In this document: one piece after another, positions 30,733 through 42,807 of the stretch | Numbering within the stretch: the first letter of the stretch is position 1 | Layout of the letters: the number at the start of each line of letters is the position of its first letter | DNA from: Nothopassalora personata | Lineage: Eukaryota; Ascomycota; Dothideomycetes; Mycosphaerellales; Mycosphaerellaceae | Length of the DNA: 64,000 nt | Direction of reading: 5' to 3' | Assembly: GCA_033816765.1 (NCBI GenBank) | Contig: CM066295.1 | Span: 1,860,001 to 1,924,000, forward strand | Notes under the pieces: generated by a model | The model's input: only the letters and a program-made list of their open reading frames with translations | What the model was told of the DNA's origin: nothing | Databases searched by the model: none | Translations under genes and position numbers: made by a program

Positions 30733-33700
30733 GTCTTATTATAGTAGCGAGCCTAGCTTTCTACTATAGCCTTCTATCGCTCCTCGAGTATAGCGCGTAG
30801 TTTTCGTATACGACTCGTAGCTATTACCGCTACTAGTACTTCCCCCCTAGGTCTCGTCTCGAGATCTAGTTAGTATAGGGGTAATCTTAGGTCGCTAACC
30901 GTGCGCTATCTCGAACGGACTTATCCGTAGTATTAGGTAGATGCTGTTATTAGCTACGAATTTAGCAACTATAAGCTACTTAGCCTACTTAGTTTAATTG
31001 TTACTATAGTAATAACGAAGGTATTATTCGAGGGTTTAGTTTACCCTCTTAGTTTAGCCGTTAGTCTAAGGGTAAAAGGCCGTAGATAGCTTACGCTTTA
31101 CACGCGCCTCGAAGTAGAAGTTACTCTAAAACTAACTAGTAAAGACCGGACCTCGGTCGCTTACTATACCTAACGGGACACTATAGTGTCGCACGACTTC
31201 GTCTCGTAGGAGCCTCGTAAGCTCTACGGCTATATAAGTCTTCGTTATTGGGATGTATAAGCTTATTTTTAAGTAGCGATCGACTATTACTAGGATCGCA
31301 TTATACACGTAACCGGCTCGCGTACTTAGAGGTAGGTCCGTAATAAAATCTATAGTAATTTCCTACTATAGACCGTCTAGCCTAGGTAGTAGCTATAGCT
31401 CGCCGTAGGGTCGATAGCGCCTCGCCTTCGAGGTCTAATAAGCCCTATAGTTTCTAACATACTCCCTTATATCCTTACTTAGTAATTCCTACTAGTAATA
31501 ACGTCGTAGTAATTCTTTAGTCTTTACCTTACTAAAGTGCCCTACTAGTAGGTTGTTATAATACATGTAGAGTAGCTATACTCTTACTACATAGTCTTCG
31601 GGTACTATAATCGCGTTCCCGCGATAGACTAACCCGTCTTTTACATACTAGTCCTTAGCGTCCCCTTCGCTAGGCGCCTACGATAAGTATACGACGTACC
31701 TATCGTCTCTCCCCTATACGATTTTCATTAGTAGTGTAAGCAGTTTACCTAGGCCGCCCTACATTATTATAGCGTACACTCTTACTAGTAGCGATCGGGT
31801 CCCCTACGGCTCGTAGGCTACTACTACTATTATCGTCGCCTTATCCTATATCTTCTCGTAGGTAGCGGTTACGCGCCTTACTATAGGCTCGTCCTCTCTT
31901 AATAGGGATTCCTTCTAGAAAGATAGCTTACTTTATAGCGTAGGAAGTAAGTTCGACGTCTACTACGCTACGCGTACGTAGTCGCTACGTCGCGATAGCG
32001 CATCGGCTAGGTTACTCTTCCCCGACCTATACTCTACTACGAAGTCGAAAGATTATAGAAACGTTACCTATCGAGCTTACCTCCCGTTTAGCTACTTTAC
32101 TATTATAAAACCCTATAGGTTCGTATAGTCGACTAGTACCTAAACCGTATACGATATGCCTTCGAGGTACGGTCGCTAATACTTCAATGCCTCTACTACT
32201 ACTAGTAGCTCTTAGTTATAGGTCTTATAATTATACTCGGTAGGTATTATCTTACGAGAATAGAAGGCAATTAGATGCTACTTAGTCCTAAATAGCTAAG
32301 AGATAATGCCTATAATCGCAAAACCTAAGGCATCCGTCTCAACCCTCGTACGTAACGAAGGATCGAAGTACCTTAGGATAGGTACTCCGAGGAACCTAGC
32401 TTTTAGCCGTTAGAACGCTTACTCCTCGTAAGCGGACTATATAAGAGGCCCTTACTTCTTACTATTCTTACATCCCTTTAGTAGGTCTATTAATAGCTTC
32501 GCAATCCTCGAGTACCCTTCGATAAAGCGCCTATAGAAGTTATAGAATCCTAGGAAGGATTGAACCTTATGAAAACTCGTAGGCGTAGGCCATTCCTCGA
32601 TAGCGGCTACCCTACTCCTATCTATCGACACGCCTACGGCGCTTACGATAAACCTAAGGAACTCTACGCTCTCCTAGAAGAAGTGACACTTCTTAGGGTT
32701 TACGAATAGAGCAAACTTCCGTAGCCTCGTAAGCACTTCGCGTACGGCTCGCACGTGTTCCTTACGCGTCTCGCTATAGATAAGGATATTATCTAGGTAG
32801 ACTACGTAAATGTTATTAACTAAGCCGGTTAGCGCCTTATTAATATACCCTTAAAAGGTTACTAGTGCGTTAGTTAACCCGAACGGCATTACTAGGTACT
32901 CGTAGTGTCCGTATCGCGTACGAAACGTAGTCTTCCACTTATCGCCTCGCTTAATAGGGATACGATAGTAGGCGTCCTTTAAATCGATTATAGTAAAGAA
33001 CCTAGAACCTAACAGCCTATCTAGCGTCTCGCTAATTAGGGGTAGGGGGTATCGGTTCTTTACTATAATCTTATTTAAGCCTCTATAGTCTACATAGAGC
33101 CTAAGGGTACCGTCTTTCTTTAGTATAAATAAGATAGGCGTACCCGCCTCGCTTACGGACCGCTTAATCTAGCCCTTCTCTATCGCCTCGACGATATACT
33201 TCTTTAAAGCCTCTAACTCCGTAATGGATTAATAGTATAGCGGCTTAAAGGGGGGTTTCTTTCCTTTAACGAGATTAATCGTATACTTAACCCCGTTAGG
33301 TAGCTTACGCTTCGTACGCTTATTAGGTGCGTACACATCTCGGAAGTTAGCGAACTCTTTAGGCTAGTTTAAGCCTTCTCCTTCGTCGGACGCTATAGCA
33401 ACCGTACGAACACTTATAGTATACACCTACTCTAAGTCGCCGAGATCCTTAAGGAACTCGCTTACGCTACGCTACTTTACCGTATGCGTCTCCGCGCCGT
33501 AGAACTACTAGTCCTTATAATCGCTCTTTACGATCCGATTACGGTGCCTCTAGGGTCTACCTAAAATTACTAATAGCCTACCTATAGGCACCGCGTAGTA
33601 GATAGCGTTACTTACGCGCTCTACTCCCGCGTTATTAGCGAGTCGTAGCCGAACCGTAAAGGCGCCGTAGTAATACCCTAGGTTATGCGTATACGACTCT

Positions 33701-35190
33701 AACTTCGGTAGCCTTACCCTATTAATAGGTTATATTTAATGTCGGAGTACATACTTATACGACACTAGGCTAAGATCCGTATAGTTATCTAGGAGAAACG
33801 TAGCCTCGCGAAAGCCCTTACGAGTCTCGACTACGCCTCGTAAGTAACACGCTAGATACGCATCTACTCGCCTTAAGGGGTCGACTTTAGGAAAACTCGG
33901 ACTTAGGAGCGACCTACTTCTAGTCCTCTACCTTTTCCCTAGTCGCTACGATAGACACACATCTACTCGCCTTAAGGGGTCGACTTTAGGAAAACTCGGA
34001 CTTAGGAGCGACCTACTTCTAGTCCTCTACCTTTTCCCTAGTCGCTACCCTTCTTAGTTAGAGCCTTCGTAGCGTCTACCCTACGAACCGCTTACGCGTT
34101 ACGGTCCTTCTATAGGTGCCTATTCGGGCAATCCGTCTTAATGTGACCCTTCTTATAGCATCTATAGCACTCCGCTTTAGTCCTATCGAAGGTTATAGAC
34201 GATCCGCCGGCGTCCCGCTAGTAACTCGTACCCGGGTTGCGCGACGCCTAACTATACTTCTACTACTTCGAGCTACGATCGCTTCGCCCTTAGTCGCCCT
34301 TAGTCTCTCGCCTACGGCGACTATACTGCCCGCGGTCGTGCCCTCCGCTACTACGCTCCGTGCTTTTAATGCGCGAAGCTAGGATTACTAGTTCCTCTCT
34401 AGTTATTAGGATATTATGAAACTTAACGATTACGGACCGTAGGCTAGGCGTAAGCTTAGCGAGCATGTGTCGTACGCGTTACGCCTCCGTATAGTCCCCT
34501 AACTAATCCTCTATAACATCTAGCTTAGTTGTAAACTAACGTACTATCTAGTTGTCCTTCTATTTTACCGCCTTATACTCTAACATTACGTTAAGCACGC
34601 GGTTTATAGGGTTACCGTATACGTCTCGATAGAACTCCTTAAGGTCCTAGTATATATACCCTTTAAGGTTAAGGACGCTATAGTTAGCGTACTATCGCTT
34701 ACTTACCTCTCCGCTTAGGTACATAACCCTATATAGGACCTTTAACTCGTTCGTCGCATACGTGCCGCCTAAGAGGGTAAAGATAAGAGAGAGCTCCCTT
34801 AGGAATACCCGTGCTTTCTTAATCGAGTCCCCTCTAAAAGGCGTAGGTTCTTTAAGACGTAAACGTGTCGTATACGATGCGACCGCGCCTCGAGCTACGA
34901 TATTATCGTTAGTTACTATAGATAGAGGAGGGGGAGGGGGAGTAGGGGATAGTTCTCCGCCGGATTCGCCCTAAGGGTCCGCCGGCGGCACGCTTACGTC
35001 CCGTAAGATCTCTAACTGTTTAATCTCCCTCTATATCCCCTTCTCCTTAACCTCTACCCGAAGGGTATCCCTCCTTACGACTAAGGCTACACGCCTCGCT
35101 TGTTGCTAGGCCCTAGGGCTTAGGGGAGCCGTAGGCGTAGCGCTACTATCGTCGCGTTCGGACTCTATAGCGTGTATAGATTATAACGAA
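30733..35190 (-). pseudogene. G1 copy E gag-pol remnant
   Basis: Reverse transcriptase, RNase H and integrase are recognisable on the minus strand by alignment to copies C and D; the reverse transcriptase region is about 32600-33400. The gag zinc knuckle near 34130-34172 keeps TGC codons for its cysteines. Plus-strand open stretches at 34116-34382 and 34762-34974 are shadows of this gag. A 99-bp tandem duplication lies near the gag/protease junction. Confidence 0.8.
33862..34047. repeat. 99-bp tandem duplication in G1 copy E
   Basis: The segment starting ATCTACTCGCCTTAAGGGGT at 33862 is repeated from 33961 with a period of 99 bp. Copies C and D have it only once, so it arose in this copy. 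Confidence 0.8.
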
Positions 35191-35205
35191 GGGAAGAATT
35201 AGAAC

Positions 35206-35401
35206 TGTTAAGGGATGTCGTAATATATAGCACGCCTACGACCTACTAGTCGTAGATAAACTAATTCTTACCTTTTGTTTAAGACGCATTGCGCGTCGTA
35301 AGGTATACGTATGCGTGTTACGTGCGGCTTAGTAGCCGGTCGCGACCGTATGTTACATATAAGGCTACATATAAGGGTTAGCTACTAGGCTACCCCTTAT
35401 A
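35206..35401 (-). repeat. 5' LTR of G1 copy E
   Basis: A 196-bp LTR, RIP-mutated, ending CCCCTTATA on the plus strand. No matching TSD was found on its other side. Confidence 0.85.
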
Positions 35402-35616
35402 AACCCCTTATAGTTTCGAGGCGTTTAACTTACTGTTTAATATTACTGTTTAGAATACACTATAACCTAACCTCTACCTTACTACTACTTAATCTTTATA
35501 AGATAAGGTAGCTACTATTTTATTACTCTCCCTTAACTTCCTATCGGCCCGAGAATAAACCCGATTAAGCTTATCTTCTTAACTTGTAATATTATTAGGT
35601 TATACTAAACCTAATA
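35402..35616 (+). repeat. G2 3' LTR remnant
   Basis: Matches 9486-9524 plus 18565-18739 without the G1 copy C insertion, so it serves as the empty site. It ends CCTAATA and is followed by the TSD TAATC (35617-35621). Its left part is missing. Confidence 0.8.
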
Positions 35617-37518
35617 TAATCGCGTTCCCGTAATAGACTAACCCGTCTTTTGTTACTAGTCCTTAGCGTCCCCTTCGCTAGGCGCCTACGATAAGTATAC
35701 GACGTACCTATCGTCTCTCCCCTACACGATTTCTATTAGTAGTATAAGCAGTTTACCTAGGCCGCCCTACATTATTATAGCGTATACTCTTACTAGTAGC
35801 GATCGGGTCCCCTACGGCTCGTAGGCTCCTACTACTATTATCGTCGCCTTATCCTATATCTTCTCGTAGGTAGCGGTTACGCGCCTTACTATAGGCTCGT
35901 CCTCTCTTAATAGGGATTCCTTCTAGAAAGATAGCTTACTTTATAGCGTAGGAAGTAAGTTCGACGTCTACTACGCTACGCGTACGTAGTCGCTACGTCG
36001 CGATAGCGCATCGGCTAGGTTACTCTTCCCCGACCTATACTCTACTACGAAGTCGAAAGATTATAGAAACGTTACCTATCGAGCTTACCTCCCGTTTAGC
36101 TACTTTACTATTATAAAACCCTATAGGTTCGTATAGTCGACTAGTACCTAAACCGTATACGATATGCCTTCGAGGTACGGTCGCTAATACTTCAATGCCT
36201 CTACTACTACTAGTAGCTCTTAGTTATAGGTCTTATAATTATACTCGGTAGGTATTATCTTACGAGAATAGAAGGCAATTAGATGCTACTTAGTCCTAAA
36301 TAGCTAAGAGATAATGCCTATAATCGCAAAACCTAAGGCATCCGTTTTAACCCTCGTACGTAACGAAGGATCGAAGTGCCTTAGGATAGGTACTCCGAGG
36401 AACCTAGCTTTTAGCTATTAGAACGCTTACTCCTCGTAAGCGGACTATATAAGAGGCCCTTACTTCTTGCTATTCTTATATCCCTTTAGTAGGTCTATTA
36501 ATAGCTTCGCGATCCTCGAGTACCCTTCGATAAAGCGCCTATAGAAGTTATAGAATCCTAGGAAAGATTAAACCTTATAAAAACTCGTAGGCGTAGGCTA
36601 TTCCTCGATTACGGCTACCCTACTCCTATCTATCGATACGCCTACGACACTTACGATAAATCCTAGGAACTCGGCATTCTCCTAGAAGAAGCTATACTTC
36701 TTTAGGTTCGCAAATAGGGCGAACTTTCGTAGCCTCTCTAGTACCGCGCGTACGGCTCGCACGTGCTCCTTACGTATTACGCTATAGATAAGGATGTTAT
36801 CTAGGTAGACTACGTAGATTTTATCTACTAACCTAGTAAGGGCCTTATTAATGTACCCCTAAAAGGTAGCTAGTGCGTTAGTTAACCTAAAAGGCATAAC
36901 TAAGTACTCGTAGTAACCGTATCGCGTACGAAACGTAGTCTTCTACTCGTCTCCTCGCTTAATAGGAATACGGTAGTAGGCATCCTATAGGTCGATTATA
37001 GTAAAGAGCCTAGCGCCCTATAGCCTATCTAAGGTCTTACTAATTAGGGGTAGTAGGTACCGGTTCTTTACTATAATCTCATTTAGGCCTCTATAATCTA
37101 TATAGAGCCTAAGAGTGCTATTCTTCTTTAGTACGAATAGGATAGGCGTACCTGCCTCGCTTACGGATCGCCTAATCTACCCCTTCTCTATTACTTACGT
37201 AAGGTACTTCTTTAAGGCCGCTAGCTTAGTTAAGGACTAGTAGTATAGCGGCTTAAAAGGGGGTTTCTTTCCTTTAACGAGATTAATCGTATACTTAACC
37301 CCGTCGGGCATCTTACGCTTCGCCTACTTATTAGGTGCGTATATATCTCGGAAGTCTATAAATTCTTTACGCTACGAGGGGCCCTCTCCTTCGGGTACTA
37401 CTATAGTAATAACCCGAACACTTATCGCATAAACCTACTTTAAGCTCTCGAGATCCTTAAGGAACTTACGTATATTACGCTACTAAATCGTAGGCGTCTC
37501 TATACCGTAGTACTACTA
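35617..37518 (-). mobile_element. G1 host copy B, second part (integrase to reverse transcriptase)
   Basis: Continues, after the second TAATC, exactly from the point where the fragment at 8609-9295 stopped. It contains minus-strand RNase H and reverse transcriptase, RIP-mutated. At about 37519 the similarity to G1 falls and a divergent family begins. Confidence 0.8.
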
Positions 37519-39312
37519 GTTATCCTTATCGGCCTTTACTATCCGATTATAATACCGCTAGGGTCTACCTAAAATAACTAACAGCCTACCTATAGGCGCT
37601 ATATAGTAGATAGCGTCGCTTACGCGCTCTACTCCTATATCGTTAGCTAGTCGTACGCGAACCGTATAGGCGCTATAGTAATGCCCCTAGTCCTACGCGT
37701 ACGACTCTAGATTTAGAAGCTTTATACTACTAATAGGCTATATCTAGTATCGGATTATATACTCGTACGATACTAAGCTTAAATCTATACCGTTATCTAG
37801 AAGAAACGTAGCCTCGCGAAAGCCCTTACGCGTCTCGACGGCGCCTCGTAAGTAATACGCTAGACTCGTATCGACTTACCTTAAGGGGTCTATATAGAAA
37901 CTCGGACTTAGGAGCGACCCTTACCTAGTCCTCTACCTTTTCCCTATTCGTCCTTCTTAGTTAAAGCCTCGATAGTTTCTAACCTACGAACCGCTTACGC
38001 GTTACGGTCTTTCTATAGGTATCTATTCCGGTACTCCGTCTTATAGTAACCCTTCCTACCGTAGCCGTAGTACTCTACTTTCGACTTCTAGCTAGTTAAA
38101 GACAAGCTACCGGCGTCTCGCTACTAACTCGTACCCGAGGCGCCCGGTACTTAACTCTACTTCTATTACTTTAGGCGATTGGCCCGCTTATATACGCCCT
38201 TAGCTTTACGCTTACGACATATATACTGCCCGCGGTCGTACCCTCCGCTACTACCTCGGCGCTCGGTACTTTCGATACGCGAGGCTAGGACTACTAGGTC
38301 TTCTCTAGTCGTAGGGATATTATAGTAGCTAACGATAGCGGACCGTAAGCGAGGCGTAAGCTTCGCTAGTAGGTACCGTATACGTTACTCTTCCGAGTAG
38401 TCGCCTAACTAGTCCTCTATAATATCTAGCTTAGTCGCGAACTGTCGCGCTATCTAGTTATCCTTCTATCTCGTAACCTCGTACTCTAATATAACGTTAA
38501 GTACGCGATTTATAGGATCGCCGTATACGTCTCGGTAGAACTCCTTAAAGTCCTAGTATATATACCCTATAAGGTTAACGGCGCTATAGTTAGTATACTA
38601 TCGCTCGCTTACCTCTCCGCTAAGGTATATAACCCTATATAGGACCTTTAATTCGTCTATCGCGTACATAGTGCCTAAGAGGGCGAAGATAAGTAAGAGC
38701 TCCCGAAGGAATACCCTTACCTTCCTTATCGAATCCCCTCTAAAAGGCGTCGGCTCTTTTAGACGCGGTCGCGTCGTATACGCTACGGCCGTACCTCGTA
38801 CTACAATATTATCGTTAGTAGTTATAGAGATAGAGGTAGGGGTTATAGTAGGAAGGTAATCTTCTCTCCTCCCTCCTATACGCTCTAGAGGCGGTACGCT
38901 TATAGCGCGTAAGATCTCTAGCCGCTCGATCTCCCGCTATATCTCTTACTCTTTAATCTTAGCCCGTAAGGCCTCTCTTCTCGTAACTAAGGCTACACGA
39001 CGCGCCTACTACTATACTCTAGGGCTTAGGGGCGGCGTAGGCGACTCGCCGTCGTGTACGTCGCGATCGGGCTCTATAGCGTATATAGATTATAACGAAG
39101 GGAAGCTTTAGAACTATAAGGGCCGTAAGGCTATAAGGGGATGTCGCAATATATAGCACGCCTACGATCTTCTAATCGTAGATAAACTAAAGCTTACTTT
39201 CTTCTATAGACGCTATACGCGTCTCCTAGTGTACGTATACGCGTTACGTACGGTATACTAAGCCGGGCATAGCCGCATTATATGTAAGGGTTAGCTATAG
39301 GCTACCCTTATA
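37519..39312 (-). mobile_element. Divergent Gypsy family G3: protease/gag part and 5' LTR, RIP-mutated
   Basis: Recognisably related to G1 protease and gag but diverged. The zinc knuckle region is near 38040-38080, damaged. It ends in a 181-bp LTR-like sequence at 39132-39312 that shares blocks with the G1 LTR. The join at 37519 may be recombination between related elements or a true chimeric copy. Confidence 0.7.
39132..39312 (-). repeat. G3 LTR, first copy
   Basis: 181 bp, starting TATAAGGGGATGTCGC and ending ACCCTTATA. It is repeated at 39954-40134 with the same length. Confidence 0.75.
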
Positions 39313-40134
39313 ATAATATTAAGTACGTAATTTATAGGATCGCCGTATACGTCTCGGTAGAACTCCTTAAAGTCCTAGTATATATACCCTATAAGGTTAA
39401 CGGCGCTATAGTTAGTATACTATCGCTCGCTTACCTCTCCGCTAAGGTATATAACTCTATATAGGACCTTTAATTTGTCTATCGCGTATATAGTACCTAA
39501 GAGGGCGAAGATAAGTAAGAGCTCCCGAAGGAATACCCTTACCTTCCTTATCGAATTCCCTCTAAAAGGCGTCGGCTCTTTTAAACGCGGTTACGTCGTA
39601 TACGCTACGGCTACGCCTCGTACTATAATATTATCGTTAGTAGTTATAGAGATAGAGGTAGGGGTTATAGTAGGGAGGTAATCTTCTCTCCTCCCTCCTA
39701 TACGCTCTAGAGGCGGTACGCTTATAGCGCGTAAGATCTCTAGCCGCTTAATCTCTCGCTATATCTCTTACTCTTTAATCTTAGCCCGTAAGGCCTCTCT
39801 TCTCGTAATTAAGGCTATACGACGCGCCTACTACTGTACTCTAAGGCTTAGGGGGGGCGTAGGCGACTCGCCGTCGTACGCGTCGCGATCGGGCTCTATA
39901 GCGTATATAGATTATTACGAGAGGAAGCTTTAGATCTATAAGGACCGTAAGGCTATAAGGGGATATTATAATATATAGTATGCCTACGATCTTCTAATCG
40001 TAGATAAACTAAAGCTTACTTTCTTCTATAGACGCTATACGCGTCTCCTAGTGTACGTATACGCGTTACGTACGGCATACTAAGCCGGGCATAGCCGTAT
40101 TACATATAAGGGTTAGCTATAGGCTACCCTTACA
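39313..40134 (-). repeat. Tandem duplication of G3 gag 5' part plus LTR (about 822 bp)
   Basis: Repeats about 38491-39312 with a period near 822 bp, including short open stretches (38671-38859 and 39475-39681) and the LTR (39954-40134). The order gag-LTR-gag-LTR suggests unequal recombination or a second, truncated insertion. This marks the right end of the RIP-mutated block. Confidence 0.75.
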
Positions 40135-41172
40135 TCGTAGAACTTCCTAACGATAATACACTTCCTAGGTAATAGCTATAGGGCGAAAGTAATAAGCGGA
40201 AGATCCTTAGAGCGTGCTAAGCCGCAGCTCTATACCTTTAGTGCACGTGATACTATACAACTAGTCTACGTAAGGAGGCATTACTATACATGCTCGGCTA
40301 CGACGTTCGAAACACGCCGCAATCCTTTAGCATAGATCAGCATCCTATTAATAGATTCTCGGAATTAGGAAACCCCGTCTACATAAAACGGAGTCGAGAG
40401 AGTCCCTATTTCGTTGTTGCACTTCTCGGTTACAGCGTCCTCGAAATGGAAAGGAGAGACGGCGTGTATCCGGTTCCCATTATGTGACACCTTGCTTGAG
40501 TACGGCCTCAGACATAGTCCCTATTTTCACGAATCTATGGTCGTATGTGCTAGATCTTCGAGTTTGTGCGTATATCATACCCTATTGCAGCAGACATCCA
40601 ACATTCCCTACCTGCCGAGGTATGTTGACAGACTTATCTACGAGTGGATGGCATGTTCCTTTCATTGCACACATCTCTCTTCCTTTGTCTTCTAAATCCG
40701 ACCACAGAATGGCTCGGTGGTTGTATTGAAGCGCAGCCAAAATGCGAGCTTGCGAGCGGTATGAGTAGAAGCTATTCGTGGAGAAGACCGGGTTGCGAGA
40801 TCTGGCGACGCATGTATGTCATGCAAGGAGGGATGCAGAAGTGGTGTAAGGAGTAGCGCGGTAAAGTCTTCAAGAACCGATTCTGGCCTGCGGTGGGTTA
40901 CGGTACTGGGCTTGCTACTGTTGGGGAGATGTACGTGTATATATGGAAGTTGTAAGTTCCATTGAAGTCAGCGAGAAGAGGAAGGTTAAAAGAGCAGAAG
41001 GGCTTCGTATTGAGATTAGTGGTAGTGGTTGGGGAAGGGATGAAAGGAGTCGGCGACCAAGGTCTGGGTACCAAGCGTCGCCTTGATCACAGAAAATGTC
41101 ATATCGTTAGCTGTACAGAGTCATGAAGTGCTGTCCTCCTCCAAGTCAGTATCGCTTCGCTTTCTCCCCTCA
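40135..41172. other. Intergenic transition from RIP-mutated DNA to gene-rich DNA
   Basis: CpA and TpG return gradually over about 40,135-40,500. Short plus-strand open stretches (40290-40487, 40414-40695, 40484-40729) overlap in different frames and show no family, so no gene is called. The right part is the 3' flank of rad18. Confidence 0.6.
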
Positions 41173-42807
41173 TTAAGTACCGTTCGTATCATTGAAGCCA
41201 TGCCCCGGCACCGTAAACATAGGTACTTTCACAGGCGGGTTCGGATCCGAGTCGTCGCTATGCACATGTGTAGGCAGTTCGCAAGGCGAGCCAGTGTGCT
41301 CGTGTGTGTAATGCTCATCTTTGCTGGAGTTCCGCCTAAGAGTTGCTAATGAGGGTCCAGGCGATGTTCCGGCGGAAGTCATCCGGTTCATAAGGCTTGC
41401 TGGATCGACTCGCTGAGGTGTGGTAGGAGGGCGACGTTGCGGGGGACTCATGGCTACTGTGGTGTCGGAGGGCCGATTTCTGAAGCCCTCGTTCATAACG
41501 GGTGTGATTTCTTTTCCTTGGTTTAGTGCCTCGACTTTGGCTCGGACCCCATCCAATGCTTCGGGGTGTGTTGCATAGGGTTTCGGATCGCCGGACTCCT
41601 CTCTTGGAAGTGAAGGCGCTGGTATGCCATGGGACGCTGGATCAACGGCAGTTGCAAAGTATGGACTGCTGTGGTCGCCCCCGTTCCTCGTCGGCGGTCT
41701 TTCGTCAGCGCCGTCCAGCATGGCCACTTCCTTGGCCTCCTTGGTCTCTGTAGCGGGATTATTCTTCTTGCGCTTAGCATCTGCGATAAGTCTACTGAAT
41801 TCATCCTGGTGCCGCCGCGAGTATGCATCACCATCGAAATCCTTCCGCATGATGGTACTGCTCAGTCCTGAAGCATTCGGCGCCTTCCCTCCTTGAGTCC
41901 GTTCCCACACGTCCAGATCATGCAGCAGCTCCCGTCGTGAGCGTGGATGGTTCGAGTCGCAATTGGCATTCCATATATTCACCCACTCTTTATGTCTGGT
42001 AACCATCAACTGCTTACTTCCCCACGCAGGCAGACCTTGGTCCTTCATCTTCTTGGTGAGGGCTGTCTCCTTCATCATAGAGTAGTTGAGCTCGTTGATG
42101 CGATCCTGTGGTCTCGTACTCTGACTTGAGGATGGTGTCGGTATTGCGAATCCATTCAATGGTGTTCGCGACTTGGACCTGGCTGCTTGCTTTTTCTCGT
42201 CCTCACATTTGTCCAAGTGCCCAAAGACTTGCTCTTCCTTCATACGCCTCCCACATCCGAGGGGACATTCGACGAGGCCATCTTTCGGCTCGGGCTCAGA
42301 GTTGAGCTCCTCTGCCTCGTCGTTGCTGTCCTCGATCTCGATAGCTTCGGGCTGGGAGTCTTGCGACGCCGCTATCCGCCGGCTTTTGCTACGGGTTGTC
42401 CGTCTCGATGACTCGGCGTGATATTCATCCTCCACGTCAGCAGCCGTGCCTCGCTTCCGTTTGCCCGGTCGTTTTGGCGCATCATCTGCCTCCTCTTGCG
42501 CTTTCCGGGCCACAGCCAAAGCCGTCGGTCTTGCTGCGATGAAGGTAGACACAACCTCCTGCACTGCCCAATTGTTGCGCAACTTGTTCGCCTGGTCGGC
42601 TGCTCTGCATGCAGGACATTTGCCATCGGCCGACAAGGACGTTCGGATGCATCTCGAGCAGAAGGTGTGGTTACATGATGTGATCATGGGCGTGTCGTAG
42701 AACTCCTTGCAAATCTGGCAGTGCAACGCATTCTCCAGGCTCGACAGGGCCTTCAGGGGCGTGTTGAGCCAGTCGGTCGAATCGGGCACATCGTAGGCGT
42801 CGTCCAT
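41173..42807 (-). CDS. rad18: Postreplication repair E3 ubiquitin ligase Rad18
   Basis: A 544-residue single-exon protein. With Rad6 it monoubiquitinates PCNA at stalled forks to start translesion synthesis. A C3HC4 RING lies at residues 30-67 (C-x2-C, C-x-H-x2-C-x2-C, C-x2-C). A Rad18-type zinc finger (C-P-L-G-C-G, then H-x3-C) lies near residue 190. A SAP-like DNA-binding helix pair is near residues 240-300, followed by a long disordered tail. The frame is open upstream to 42909, but the Met at 42805-42807 is followed directly by the acidic D-V-P-D-S-T-D-W-L start typical of fungal Rad18, so it was chosen. The 3' end lies about 1 kb from the transposon block. Confidence 0.95.
   Translation of the reverse strand: MDDAYDVPDSTDWLNTPLKALSSLENALHCQICKEFYDTPMITSCNHTFCSRCIRTSLSADGKCPACRAADQANKLRNNWAVQEVVSTFIAARPTALAVARKAQEEADDAPKRPGKRKRGTAADVEDEYHAESSRRTTRSKSRRIAASQDSQPEAIEIEDSNDEAEELNSEPEPKDGLVECPLGCGRRMKEEQVFGHLDKCEDEKKQAARSKSRTPLNGFAIPTPSSSQSTRPQDRINELNYSMMKETALTKKMKDQGLPAWGSKQLMVTRHKEWVNIWNANCDSNHPRSRRELLHDLDVWERTQGGKAPNASGLSSTIMRKDFDGDAYSRRHQDEFSRLIADAKRKKNNPATETKEAKEVAMLDGADERPPTRNGGDHSSPYFATAVDPASHGIPAPSLPREESGDPKPYATHPEALDGVRAKVEALNQGKEITPVMNEGFRNRPSDTTVAMSPPQRRPPTTPQRVDPASLMNRMTSAGTSPGPSLATLRRNSSKDEHYTHEHTGSPCELPTHVHSDDSDPNPPVKVPMFTVPGHGFNDTNGT

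Larger units (their letters stand above)
30733..35401 (-). mobile_element. Gypsy G1 copy E, minus strand, 3'-truncated, RIP-mutated
   Basis: In sense order it has the 5' LTR (35206-35401), gag, protease, reverse transcriptase, RNase H and part of integrase, ending at 30733 where copy D begins. Nearly identical to copy C over long stretches. Inactive because of TAG stops. Its 5' LTR directly abuts the G2 3' LTR remnant at 35402. Confidence 0.82.
9296..35616 (+). mobile_element. Gypsy family G2 (RIP-mutated), extensively interrupted by later G1 copies
   Basis: The 5' LTR starts TATTACGG (TGTTACGG before RIP) at 9296 and the 3' LTR ends CCTAATA (CCTAACA before RIP) at 35616. Both are flanked by TAATC. 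The 5' LTR is in two pieces, 9296-9524 and 18565-18739, together about 404 bp. The internal region 18740-23959 carries gag, protease, reverse transcriptase, RNase H and integrase. A block of G1 sequence (23960-35401) then replaces the distal internal part and the first half of the 3' LTR, so part of G2 has been lost by rearrangement. Confidence 0.75.

Noticed and set aside
1..40134. CRISPR arrays or a bacterial mobile island as an explanation of the repeats
   Set aside because: The repeats are LTRs and retrotransposon coding remnants with eukaryotic introns and RIP, and there are no regularly spaced short repeats.
40290..40856. Cluster of plus-strand ORFs of 65-93 codons right of the transposon block
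   Set aside because: They overlap in several frames with no family or conserved motif, and lie in a composition transition where chance ORFs are common.
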